Part shown: positions 1-6,199 of the stretch, piece by piece
Numbering within the stretch: the first letter of the stretch is position 1
How the letters are laid out: every line of letters begins with the position of its first letter
Source: an uncultured Erwinia sp.
GTDB taxonomy: Bacteria > Pseudomonadota > Gammaproteobacteria > Enterobacterales > Enterobacteriaceae
DNA length: 11,648 nt
Direction of reading: 5' to 3'
NCBI GenBank assembly: GCA_946221915.1
Contig: CAMIKG010000096.1
Span: 1-11,648, forward strand
Translations under genes and position numbers: made by a program
Notes under the pieces: model-generated
The model's input: only the letters and a program-made list of their open reading frames with translations
What the model was told of the DNA's origin: nothing
The model's database searches: none

Positions 1-75
1 TGGGGTATCGCCAAGCGGTAAGGCACCGGTTTTTGATACCGGCATTCCCTGGTTCGAATCCAGGTACCCCAGCCA
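1..75 (+). tRNA. glnW: tRNA-Gln (anticodon TTG)
   Basis: A complete 75-nt cloverleaf ending in an encoded CCA. The acceptor arms TGGGGTA and TACCCCA pair and include the weak U1-A72 pair typical of glutamine tRNAs and used by glutaminyl-tRNA synthetase. The anticodon stem CCGGT/ACCGG encloses TTG at 33-35, and the T loop is TTCGAAT. The window begins exactly at its first base, so the promoter and any upstream tRNAs of the operon lie outside. The symbol rests on position: in E. coli the operon order is metT-leuW-glnU-glnW-metU-glnV-glnX. glnU and glnW are near-identical, so the exact name is less sure than the tRNA identity. Confidence 0.97.
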
Positions 76-116
76 TCAGGAAAATGTAGTAAAGTAGTTA
101 AGCAATACAATAAAAT

Positions 117-193
117 GGCTACGTAGCTCAGCTGGTTAGAGCACAGCACTCATAATGCTGGGGTCACAGGTTCGATTCCCGTCGTAGCCACCA
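117..193 (+). tRNA. metU: tRNA-Met (anticodon CAT, elongator type)
   Basis: A 77-nt tRNA with encoded CCA. The acceptor strands GGCTACG and CGTAGCC pair fully, including the first base pair G1-C72, so it lacks the C1-A72 mismatch of initiator tRNA and is an elongator. The anticodon CAT lies at 151-153, and the T arm contains GTTCGATTC. A CAT anticodon could also belong to a lysidine-modified isoleucine tRNA, but the position between glutamine tRNAs matches metU of the enterobacterial metT operon. It lies 41 nt after the first tRNA and 6 nt before the next, with no terminator between them, so it is processed from a common precursor. Confidence 0.95.
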
Positions 194-199
194 TTTTAT

Positions 200-274
200 T
201 GGGGTATCGCCAAGCGGTAAGGCACCGGATTCTGATTCCGGCATTCCGAGGTTCGAATCCTCGTACCCCAGCCA
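200..274 (+). tRNA. glnV: tRNA-Gln (anticodon CTG)
   Basis: A 75-nt glutamine tRNA with encoded CCA and anticodon CTG at 232-234, reading CAG codons. The anticodon stem is CCGGA/TCCGG and the T stem GAGG/CCTC closes on the loop TTCGAAT. To my recollection the sequence is the same as the E. coli glnV/glnX (supE) tRNA. It begins 6 nt after the methionine tRNA, a spacing too short for a separate promoter. Confidence 0.96.
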
Positions 275-309
275 TAAAAAGACGGTTTGCTTTGCAGATC
301 GCAAACAAT

Positions 310-384
310 TGGGGTGTCGCCAAGCGGTAAGGCTCTGGTTTCTGATACCAGCATTCCGGGGTTCGAATCCCTGCACCCCAGCCA
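310..384 (+). tRNA. glnX: tRNA-Gln (anticodon CTG), diverged paralogue
   Basis: A second CTG glutamine tRNA, 75 nt with encoded CCA and anticodon at 342-344. It differs from the tRNA at 200-274 in several stems, mostly by paired changes: the acceptor is TGGGGTG/CACCCCA and the anticodon stem is CTGGT/ACCAG. The T stem CGGGG/CCCTG carries one G-U pair. The U1-A72 pair, the D arm and the anticodon loop are unchanged, so it should still be charged with glutamine. It is the last tRNA of the operon, with the terminator stem starting 13 nt after its CCA. Confidence 0.95.
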
Positions 385-390
385 AGCAAG

Positions 391-419
391 TAAAAAAGCC
401 CGCTCACGCGGGCTTTTTT
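391..419 (+). terminator. Intrinsic terminator of the tRNA operon
   Basis: GCCCGC (398-403), loop TCAC (404-407) and GCGGGC (408-413) form a perfect six-pair stem, extended by six A-T pairs and followed by a run of six T on the plus strand. The matching A run on the left makes it work in both directions, so it may also stop minus-strand transcripts coming from ubiF. Confidence 0.93.
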
Positions 420-567
420 ACGTCTGTCGTTTAATCACAGTAATAGTCTCCCCCTCACCGTAACATCACTCATTTCCCGCCGCTCCCCCATTCAAAGCAC
501 ATGGGTTCTGAAACCTGGCCGCCCCAAACTACAGGGCACCTGAAACGCGGCAGCAACGTAAAGCTTA
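420..567. other. Gene-free spacer, nothing recognised
   Basis: This stretch between the tRNA terminator and the repeat element at 568-683 holds no convincing gene, promoter or terminator. The only local structure seen is a short GGTT/AACC hairpin near 503-514. An open frame on the plus strand (about 501-695) runs through the inverted-repeat element and has no ribosome binding site or recognisable domain, so it is not called as a gene. Confidence 0.5.
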
Positions 568-683
568 GGCGCAGTGAACACGGTCAGCACAGGAAAGCGT
601 CGCGCGCCAGGAATGGCGCGCGCCGAGCAGTCATGGATGACAGATTTTGCGTCTTTCCGGAGCTGACCGTGTTTCCGGCGCAG
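568..683. repeat. Nested inverted-repeat element flanked by a 7-bp direct repeat (MITE-like)
   Basis: The outer arms AACACGGTCAGC (577-588) and GCTGACCGTGTT (662-673) are a perfect 12-bp inverted repeat. Inside lie GGAAAG/CTTTCC (592-597 and 653-658), an eight-pair hairpin CGCGCGCC/GGCGCGCG (601-608 and 615-622, loop AGGAAT), and GTCA/TGAC (630-633 and 638-641). GGCGCAG occurs directly outside both ends, at 568-574 and 677-683, as a target duplication would. The remaining bases, 684-710, show nothing before the ubiF stop codon. The fold could be RNA made from either strand. It is neither ERIC nor a classical REP sequence as I know them. The inverted repeats are certain; the mobile-element reading is inference. 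Confidence 0.6.
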
Positions 684-710
684 ACACAGAATTGAATGCG
701 ATTGTCCTTG

Positions 711-1889
711 TCACGACAGCCCCAGCGCATAACGCAGCGCCTGACGTTTCAACACCCCGCCATGCTCGGCCGCCATCAGCCCCAGATTACGCAGCACCTT
801 CAGCGGCTTCAGCTGATTGCTGAATGCGAAATAGAACAGATCCATCCCACTTTGCATTAACAGATTATCCTTCTGGCGCTTACGCTGATAACGACGCAGC
901 ACCACCGCAGAATGCCAGTCCTCAGCCTGATTACGCGCCTGCACCAGCACCTCAATCAACGCATCGACATCGCGGTAACCGAGGTTCACCCCCTGCCCCG
1001 CCAGCGGATTAATGGTGTGTGCCGCATCACCCACCAGCGCCAGCCCTTCCTGCACATAACTCGCCGCATGACGGCGCACCAACGGGAACGAAGCGGCAGT
1101 CAGCGCGGAAAAACGCCCCAGCCGCGCCGGGAACGTCGCCTCAATCTCTTTCTGCAGTTGCGCCACCGGCATCGCCTGCAACTGTCGAATACGCGCAGGC
1201 GCGTCATACCACACCAGCGAGGCACGATTATCGAACAGCGGTAAAAACGCGCGCGGCCCCTGCGGCGTAAACTGCTGCCATGTGCTGTCGCCTGCCGGAT
1301 GTTCACAGCGAATGGAGATCAGCATACAGGACTGACTGTAATTCCAGCCGTGGATACCAATTCCCGCCAGCTGGCGCACCTGCGAATTGGCACCATCAGC
1401 GCCGACCACCAGCCGCGCCTGCACTGTCTGACCGTCCGTCAGCGCCACCGCCCAGCCGCCATTATTCTGCTGCATCCCCTGCAATGCAGCCGGACACAGC
1501 AACGTCACCTTCTCCTGCTGCTGCAGACGCTGCCATAAGGCGCGCTGCAATACGCTGTTCTCCACCATATACCCCAGCTCCGGCAGCCCCAGCGACGCCG
1601 CCGAGAATTTCACATGCGCGGTCTGCCATTCCCAGGTTTCCAGATGACGATACGGCGCTGCACGCATCTGCTGCACCAGCGGCCAGACCTCAAGCTGCTT
1701 CAGCAAATCCACCGACGCGCAACCAATCGCGGAAATACGCACATCAGGTTCACTGGCCGGGTCAAACGCTGCGGGTTCCTCCCGCTCCACAACAGCGACA
1801 TGAAATCCCTGCTGCGCCAGCCCACAGGCCAGCGCGCCACCGACCATACCGCCGCCCACCACCACCACATCAAAATGTGCGTTATCCAT
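711..1889 (-). CDS. ubiF: 2-octaprenyl-3-methyl-6-methoxy-1,4-benzoquinol hydroxylase
   Basis: FAD-dependent monooxygenase that hydroxylates the ring of demethoxyubiquinol at C6, the last hydroxylation in aerobic ubiquinone synthesis, in the cytosolic or membrane-bound Ubi complex. The 392-residue protein (E. coli UbiF has 391) has the dinucleotide-binding motif GGGMVGG near residues 12-18, the VGADGANSQVR motif in the middle, and the FAD ribose-binding motif GDAAHTINPLAGQG in the C-terminal half. The close E. coli match (for example STWQQFTP and PRAFLPLFDN) separates it from its relatives UbiH and UbiI. I chose the ATG at 1889 because AAGGA lies just upstream; a GTG nine codons earlier (1916) has no such site. 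It diverges from miaB and converges on the tRNA operon. No dedicated terminator is visible downstream. Confidence 0.95.
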   Translation of the reverse strand: MDNAHFDVVVVGGGMVGGALACGLAQQGFHVAVVEREEPAAFDPASEPDVRISAIGCASVDLLKQLEVWPLVQQMRAAPYRHLETWEWQTAHVKFSAASLGLPELGYMVENSVLQRALWQRLQQQEKVTLLCPAALQGMQQNNGGWAVALTDGQTVQARLVVGADGANSQVRQLAGIGIHGWNYSQSCMLISIRCEHPAGDSTWQQFTPQGPRAFLPLFDNRASLVWYDAPARIRQLQAMPVAQLQKEIEATFPARLGRFSALTAASFPLVRRHAASYVQEGLALVGDAAHTINPLAGQGVNLGYRDVDALIEVLVQARNQAEDWHSAVVLRRYQRKRQKDNLLMQSGMDLFYFAFSNQLKPLKVLRNLGLMAAEHGGVLKRQALRYALGLS

Positions 1890-1932
1890 CTCTTTTCCTT
1901 CTGCGACCGGGTTCACAGCTGCTCAAACCGCT

Positions 1933-1953
1933 ATTGTATTACGTTAAATTGTA
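1933..1953 (-). promoter_or_regulatory. Candidate ubiF promoter (-10 elements)
   Basis: On the minus strand, two TACAAT hexamers (1948-1953 and 1933-1938) each match the sigma-70 -10 consensus at five of six positions, 44-65 nt before the ubiF start. Neither has a good -35 hexamer at standard spacing, so the exact promoter is uncertain. Confidence 0.3.
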
Positions 1954-2002
1954 CCGGATTTTGCGCTGACTAACATAAAACCCGCAAACCGTATGGGTAA
2001 GC

Positions 2003-2031
2003 TGGTCACGACGAAAGCAAAGCATTACACT
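2003..2031 (+). promoter_or_regulatory. Candidate miaB promoter
   Basis: TGGTCA (2003-2008) and TACACT (2026-2031), separated by 17 nt, each match the sigma-70 hexamers at four of six positions. Transcription would start near 2038, giving a leader of about 30 nt before miaB. This is a moderate match made by eye. Confidence 0.35.
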
Positions 2032-2068
2032 ACCCGCCCTGCATTCCTTTCTGCATTTGAGTAATGAC

Positions 2069-3499
2069 ATGTCGATGACTAAAAAACTACATATCAAAAC
2101 CTGGGGCTGCCAGATGAATGAGTATGACTCATCGAAAATGGCTGACCTGCTGGAAACCACTCATGGCTACACCCTGACAGAAGATGCCGAAGAGGCGGAT
2201 ATTCTGTTGCTGAATACCTGCTCGATTCGCGAAAAAGCGCAGGAAAAAGTCTTCCATCAGTTGGGGCGCTGGAAGCTGCTGAAAGCAAAAAACCCTGAAC
2301 TGATTATTGGCGTGGGTGGTTGTGTGGCATCGCAGGAAGGGGATCTTATTCGTCAGCGCGCCAGCTGCGTCGACATCGTCTTTGGTCCGCAGACCCTGCA
2401 CCGACTGCCGGAAATGATCAATACCGTACGCGGCACCAAAAGCCCGGTGGTGGACATCAGCTTCCCGGAAATTGAAAAATTCGACCGCCTGCCAGAGCCG
2501 CGCGCCGAAGGGCCGAGCGCCTTTGTGTCGATTATGGAAGGCTGCAACAAATACTGTACATTCTGCGTGGTGCCTTACACCCGCGGTGAAGAAGTCAGCC
2601 GTCCGTGCGACGACATCCTGTTTGAAATCGCTCAGCTGGCAGCGCAGGGTGTACGTGAAGTTAACCTGCTCGGCCAAAACGTTAACGCGTACCGCGGTGC
2701 GGCATTTGACGGTGATATCTGCACCTTTGCTGAACTGCTGCGCCTGGTGGCGGCTATTGATGGTATCGACCGTATCCGCTTTACCACCAGCCATCCGATC
2801 GAGTTTACCGACGATATTATCGACGTGTATCGCGATACGCCGGAACTGGTCAGCTTCCTGCATCTGCCAATTCAGACCGGCGCTGACCGCGTGCTGACGC
2901 TGATGAAGCGCGCCCATACCGCACTGGAATATAAAGCAATTATTCGCAAACTGCTTGCGGCGCGTCCGGACATTCAGATCAGTTCCGACTTTATCGTCGG
3001 CTTCCCGGGAGAAACTCAGGAAGACTTCGAACAGACAATGAAACTGATTGGCGACATCAATTTCGATGTCAGCTTTAGCTTTATCTACTCCGCGCGTCCC
3101 GGCACGCCAGCGGCGGATCTGCCGGATGATGTGCCGGAAGAAGAGAAAAAACAGCGCCTGTACATCCTCCAGGATCGTATCAACCAGCAGGCGATGGCGT
3201 GGAGCCGCCGTATGCTCGGCACCGTGCAGCGTATTCTGGTGGAAGGCACCTCGCGTAAAAACGTGATGGAGCTGTCTGGCCGCACCGAAAACAATCGGGT
3301 GGTGAACTTTGAAGGCACGCCAGAGATGATTGGTAAGTTTGTCGATGTCGAAATCGTCGATGTCTACACCAACTCCCTGCGCGGTATTCTGGTGCGCACC
3401 GAAGATCAAATGGGTCTGCGCGTGGTGGAAAGCCCGGCATCGGTGATTGCACGCACACGCAAAGAGAACGAGCTTGGTGTCGGTACATTCCAGCCCTAA
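2069..3499 (+). CDS. miaB: tRNA-2-methylthio-N6-dimethylallyladenosine synthase
   Basis: Radical-SAM methylthiotransferase that turns i6A37 into ms2i6A37 in tRNAs reading codons that start with U. The N-terminal MTTase domain has three conserved cysteines (14, 51 and 85 here) that bind the auxiliary cluster. The radical-SAM motif CNKYCTFC puts cysteines at 159, 163 and 166. A TRAM RNA-binding domain follows near residues 380-445. Length and sequence fit E. coli MiaB (474 residues). I chose the ATG at 2069 because GAG sits seven bases upstream. The family-conserved start (MTKKLHIKT) is the ATG at 2075, two codons later, but lacks a well-spaced ribosome binding site; a TTG at 2057 is also possible. 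It is divergent from ubiF and followed by a 199-nt gap. Confidence 0.96.
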   Translation: MSMTKKLHIKTWGCQMNEYDSSKMADLLETTHGYTLTEDAEEADILLLNTCSIREKAQEKVFHQLGRWKLLKAKNPELIIGVGGCVASQEGDLIRQRASCVDIVFGPQTLHRLPEMINTVRGTKSPVVDISFPEIEKFDRLPEPRAEGPSAFVSIMEGCNKYCTFCVVPYTRGEEVSRPCDDILFEIAQLAAQGVREVNLLGQNVNAYRGAAFDGDICTFAELLRLVAAIDGIDRIRFTTSHPIEFTDDIIDVYRDTPELVSFLHLPIQTGADRVLTLMKRAHTALEYKAIIRKLLAARPDIQISSDFIVGFPGETQEDFEQTMKLIGDINFDVSFSFIYSARPGTPAADLPDDVPEEEKKQRLYILQDRINQQAMAWSRRMLGTVQRILVEGTSRKNVMELSGRTENNRVVNFEGTPEMIGKFVDVEIVDVYTNSLRGILVRTEDQMGLRVVESPASVIARTRKENELGVGTFQP

Positions 3500-3554
3500 A
3501 GTCTCCATTTTGCGGCGCGCATTCCAGCTCGCCGCGTAATTTCACCCTGTTGCG

Positions 3555-3581
3555 CTTGCTTTCCGCAGGCAGTGCCCAAAT
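3555..3581 (+). promoter_or_regulatory. Possible heat-shock (sigma-32-like) promoter for ybeZ
   Basis: CTTGCTT (3555-3561) resembles the sigma-32 -35 element CTTGAAA. After 12 nt, GCCCAAAT (3574-3581) matches the -10 element CCCCATNT at five of seven defined positions. The ybeZ-ybeY-ybeX-lnt operon is, as I recall, reported as heat-inducible in E. coli, which is why I looked here. The match is imperfect. Confidence 0.3.
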
Positions 3582-3595
3582 ATCTGTGCTCTCGC

Positions 3596-3624
3596 TTGCG
3601 CCATTCTGCGCAGACATAAATAAT
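3596..3624 (+). promoter_or_regulatory. Possible sigma-70 promoter for ybeZ
   Basis: TTGCGC (3596-3601) and AATAAT (3619-3624) are separated by 17 nt. The -10 hexamer matches the consensus at five of six positions, the -35 at three of six. It overlaps the downstream side of the sigma-32-like element. Transcripts would have a leader of about 65-70 nt before the ybeZ start. Confidence 0.4.
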
Positions 3625-3698
3625 GGGTTTTATGGCGCATGTCGTTAAGCCACATGAAAAATACACCCAACTGGCCCTGAGTGACCCAAAGGATTAGT

Positions 3699-4757
3699 TT
3701 GAATATCGAAACTCGCGAAATACAGTTACAGCCCGCGGACAATCGCCGGTTACTCAGCCTGTGCGGTCCGTTCGACGATAATATTAAACAGCTGGAACGC
3801 CGTCTCGGCATTGAGATTAACCGCCGCGACAACACCTTTAAACTGGTGGGACGCACGCTGTGCGTCAACGCAGCTGCGGATATCCTGCGTAACCTGTATG
3901 TCGATACCGCACCGGTGCGCGGAACAATTGCTGATATCGACCCGGAACAGATTCATCTGGCGATTAAAGAGAGCCGCGTGCTGGAGCAAACGGCGGAGAG
4001 CGTGCCGGAGTACGGCAAAGCGATCAATATCAAGACCAAACGTGGCGTGATTAAACCGCGCACGCCAAACCAGGCGCAGTATATCGCCAATATTCTGGAT
4101 CACGATATCACCTTCGGCGTTGGCCCGGCGGGTACCGGTAAAACTTATCTGGCAGTGGCTGCGGCGGTAGACGCGCTGGAGCGCCAGGAGATCCGCCGTA
4201 TCCTGCTGACACGCCCGGCGGTGGAAGCAGGTGAGAAACTCGGCTTCCTGCCTGGCGATCTCAGCCAGAAGGTTGATCCGTATCTGCGTCCGCTGTATGA
4301 CGCGCTGTTTGAAATGCTCGGCTTTGAGCGTGTGGAAAAGCTGATGGAGCGCAACGTGATCGAAGTTGCTCCGCTGGCATACATGCGCGGCCGTACGCTC
4401 AATGACGCCTTTATCATTCTTGATGAGAGCCAGAACACCACCATCGAGCAGATGAAGATGTTCCTGACACGTATCGGCTTTAACTCTAAAGCGGTAATTA
4501 CCGGTGACGTGACGCAGATCGATCTGCCACGCAATACCAAATCCGGTCTGCGCCATGCGATTGAAGTGTTGTCCGATGTGGAGGAGCTGAGTTTCAACTT
4601 CTTCCACAGCGAAGACGTGGTGCGTCATCCGGTGGTAGCCCGCATTGTGGTGGCCTATGAGGCCTGGGAAGCGGCGGACCAGAAACGCCGCAATGAACTG
4701 GCTGAAGAGCGTAAGCGTGAAGCCCTTGCCGCACAGGCAGCCCAGGAGCAAAAATGA
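3699..4757 (+). CDS. ybeZ: PhoH-like ATPase YbeZ
   Basis: Cytosolic PhoH-family ATPase of 352 residues (E. coli YbeZ has 346). The family is linked to RNA metabolism and partners the endoribonuclease YbeY, its immediate neighbour. The Walker A motif GPAGTGKT is at residues 142-149 and the Walker B motif ILDESQN has D242 and E243. The N-terminal 60 residues look like the PhoH-associated nucleic-acid-binding region, and the C-terminus is a charged, alanine-rich tail. I chose the TTG at 3699 because AAAGGA lies five bases upstream and the product begins MNIETREI, aligning with E. coli MNIDTREI. An in-frame GTG at 3681 would add six residues. The gene overlaps ybeY by four bases (ATGA), indicating translational coupling. 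Confidence 0.94.
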   Translation: MNIETREIQLQPADNRRLLSLCGPFDDNIKQLERRLGIEINRRDNTFKLVGRTLCVNAAADILRNLYVDTAPVRGTIADIDPEQIHLAIKESRVLEQTAESVPEYGKAINIKTKRGVIKPRTPNQAQYIANILDHDITFGVGPAGTGKTYLAVAAAVDALERQEIRRILLTRPAVEAGEKLGFLPGDLSQKVDPYLRPLYDALFEMLGFERVEKLMERNVIEVAPLAYMRGRTLNDAFIILDESQNTTIEQMKMFLTRIGFNSKAVITGDVTQIDLPRNTKSGLRHAIEVLSDVEELSFNFFHSEDVVRHPVVARIVVAYEAWEAADQKRRNELAEERKREALAAQAAQEQK

Positions 4758-5227
4758 GTGAAGTGATTCTCGACCTGCAAATCGCCACCGCTTCTGAGGA
4801 GGGTTTACCGCAGGAGGCCGATTTCCAGCGCTGGCTGGAAGCCGTGCTGCCACAGTTCCAGCCAGAAAGCGAAGTCACCATTCGTCTGGTGGATGAAGCG
4901 GAAAGCCACGAACTCAACATGACCTATCGCGGCAAAGATAAGCCCACTAATGTGCTGTCGTTTCCGTTTGAAGCCCCCCCGGGCATTGAGCTGCCACTGC
5001 TGGGCGACCTGATTATCTGCCGCCAGGTGGTGGAGCAGGAAGCCGTTGAGCAGCAGAAAGCGCTGCTGGCGCACTGGGCGCATATGGTGGTGCATGGCAG
5101 CCTGCATTTACTTGGCTATGATCACATTGAAGATGATGAAGCCGAAGAGATGGAATCACTGGAAACCGAGATAATGCTTGCTCTTGGTTATCCTGATCCG
5201 TACATTTCGGAGAAAGAAGCGCCGTAA
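4754..5227 (+). CDS. ybeY: rRNA maturation endoribonuclease YbeY
   Basis: Single-domain metalloprotein of 157 residues (E. coli: 155), of the UPF0054 family. YbeY takes part in 16S rRNA 3'-end maturation and late ribosome quality control. The zinc-binding signature HGSLHLLGYDH places histidines at 114, 118 and 124, the E. coli numbering. The conserved RGKDKPTNVLSFPFE segment is also present. The start ATG overlaps the ybeZ stop codon, so the two are probably co-translated. The acidic segment EDDEAEEMESLETEIMLALGY after the metal site is typical of the family. An 86-nt spacer with a hairpin separates it from ybeX. Confidence 0.96.
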   Translation: MSEVILDLQIATASEEGLPQEADFQRWLEAVLPQFQPESEVTIRLVDEAESHELNMTYRGKDKPTNVLSFPFEAPPGIELPLLGDLIICRQVVEQEAVEQQKALLAHWAHMVVHGSLHLLGYDHIEDDEAEEMESLETEIMLALGYPDPYISEKEAP

Positions 5228-5252
5228 TGGCGACTTCTGTCCGATGATAAGC

Positions 5253-5275
5253 CTGCCAGCCACTGTTGCTGGCAG
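5253..5275 (+). other. Hairpin between ybeY and ybeX
   Basis: CTGCCAGC (5253-5260) and GCTGGCAG (5268-5275) form a perfect eight-pair stem with a seven-base loop, 26 nt after the ybeY stop. No T run follows, so it is not a standard intrinsic terminator. It may protect or divide the operon mRNA, or cause pausing before ybeX. Confidence 0.55.
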
Positions 5276-5313
5276 ACCGTTTCCTCAGCAAGAGAGACCT
5301 TAACTAAAACGCC

Positions 5314-6192
5314 ATGAGCGACGACCATTCACAAAATAGCGACAGTCCCAGTAGTAAGAAGGGCTTCTTTTCCCTGATTCTTAATCAGCTGTTTCACGGC
5401 GAGCCAAAAAACCGTGAAGATTTGCTGGAACTGATCCGCGACTCTGAACAGAACGAACTGATCGACCCAGACACCCGTGACATGCTGGAAGGGGTGATGG
5501 ATATTGCCGAGCAGCGCGTTCGCGACATTATGATCCCACGCTCGCAGATGGTGACGTTAAAACGTAACCAGACGCTGGAAGAGTGTCTGGCGGTGATTAT
5601 TGAATCCGCCCATTCGCGTTTTCCGGTAATCAGCGAAGATAAAGATCATATTGAAGGGATTCTGATGGCGAAAGATTTGCTGCCGTTTATGAGCAGCGGG
5701 TCAGAGCCATTCAGCATGGAAAAAGTCCTGCGTCCTGCGGTGGTGGTGCCGGAAAGTAAGCGTGTCGACCGCATGCTGAAAGAGTTCCGTTCCCAGCGCT
5801 ACCATATGGCGATTGTGATTGACGAATTCGGTGGTGTCTCAGGCCTGGTGACCATCGAAGATATTCTGGAACTGATTGTCGGTGAAATTGAGGATGAGTA
5901 TGACGATGAAGAAGATCGTGATATTCGCCAGCTCAGTCGCCACACCTATACCGTACGTGCTCTGACGCCAATTGAAGATTTCAATGAAGCCTTCGCCACC
6001 AGTTTCAGCGATGAAGAGGTGGATACCATTGGCGGTCTGGTGATGCAGGCCTTCGGCCATTTACCGGCGCGCGGTGAAAGCATCGAAATTGAAGGCTACC
6101 AGTTCCGGGTGGCGATGGCGGACAGCCGTCGTATTATCCAGGTACATGTCAAAATTCCGGAAAACTCGCAGCAACCTCAACTGGAAGAATAA
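5314..6192 (+). CDS. ybeX: CNNM/CorC-type CBS-domain protein YbeX
   Basis: Cytosolic protein of 292 residues, the same length as E. coli YbeX (also called CorC). It has been linked to cobalt/magnesium efflux by CorA and, more recently, to ribosome metabolism. A CBS domain pair spans about residues 70-195, starting at DIMIPRSQM and including SRFPVI and MAIVIDEFGGVSGLVTIEDI. An acidic linker (EIEDEYDDEEDRD) leads to the CorC_HlyC domain (about 205-285, with FSDEEVDTIGGLVM and GHLPARGE). No membrane segment is seen. The start aligns with E. coli MSDD; its ribosome binding site is weak, the nearest purine-rich stretch being about 18 nt upstream. lnt begins seven bases after the stop codon. Confidence 0.94.
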   Translation: MSDDHSQNSDSPSSKKGFFSLILNQLFHGEPKNREDLLELIRDSEQNELIDPDTRDMLEGVMDIAEQRVRDIMIPRSQMVTLKRNQTLEECLAVIIESAHSRFPVISEDKDHIEGILMAKDLLPFMSSGSEPFSMEKVLRPAVVVPESKRVDRMLKEFRSQRYHMAIVIDEFGGVSGLVTIEDILELIVGEIEDEYDDEEDRDIRQLSRHTYTVRALTPIEDFNEAFATSFSDEEVDTIGGLVMQAFGHLPARGESIEIEGYQFRVAMADSRRIIQVHVKIPENSQQPQLEE

Positions 6193-6199
6193 CTAACAG

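Noticed and set aside
1..420. An integrated genetic element at the tRNA cluster.
   Set aside because: tRNA genes are common integration sites, but no integrase, no repeated tRNA 3' end beyond the tRNA genes themselves, and no foreign genes are seen in the window.
501..695. A 64-codon plus-strand open frame in the glnX-ubiF gap.
   Set aside because: It runs through the nested inverted repeats, has no ribosome binding site and resembles no protein. The DNA structure explains the sequence better than coding does.
2129..3508. A 459-codon open frame on the minus strand opposite miaB, and a 367-codon one (3750-4853) opposite ybeZ.
   Set aside because: Both lie antisense to strongly conserved genes and have no recognisable domain or sensible composition. 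They arise from codon bias in the real genes.
3512..3535. GCGGCG/CGCCGC inverted repeat just after miaB as a terminator.
   Set aside because: It has only six pairs, a 12-base loop and no T run after it. It is too weak to call.
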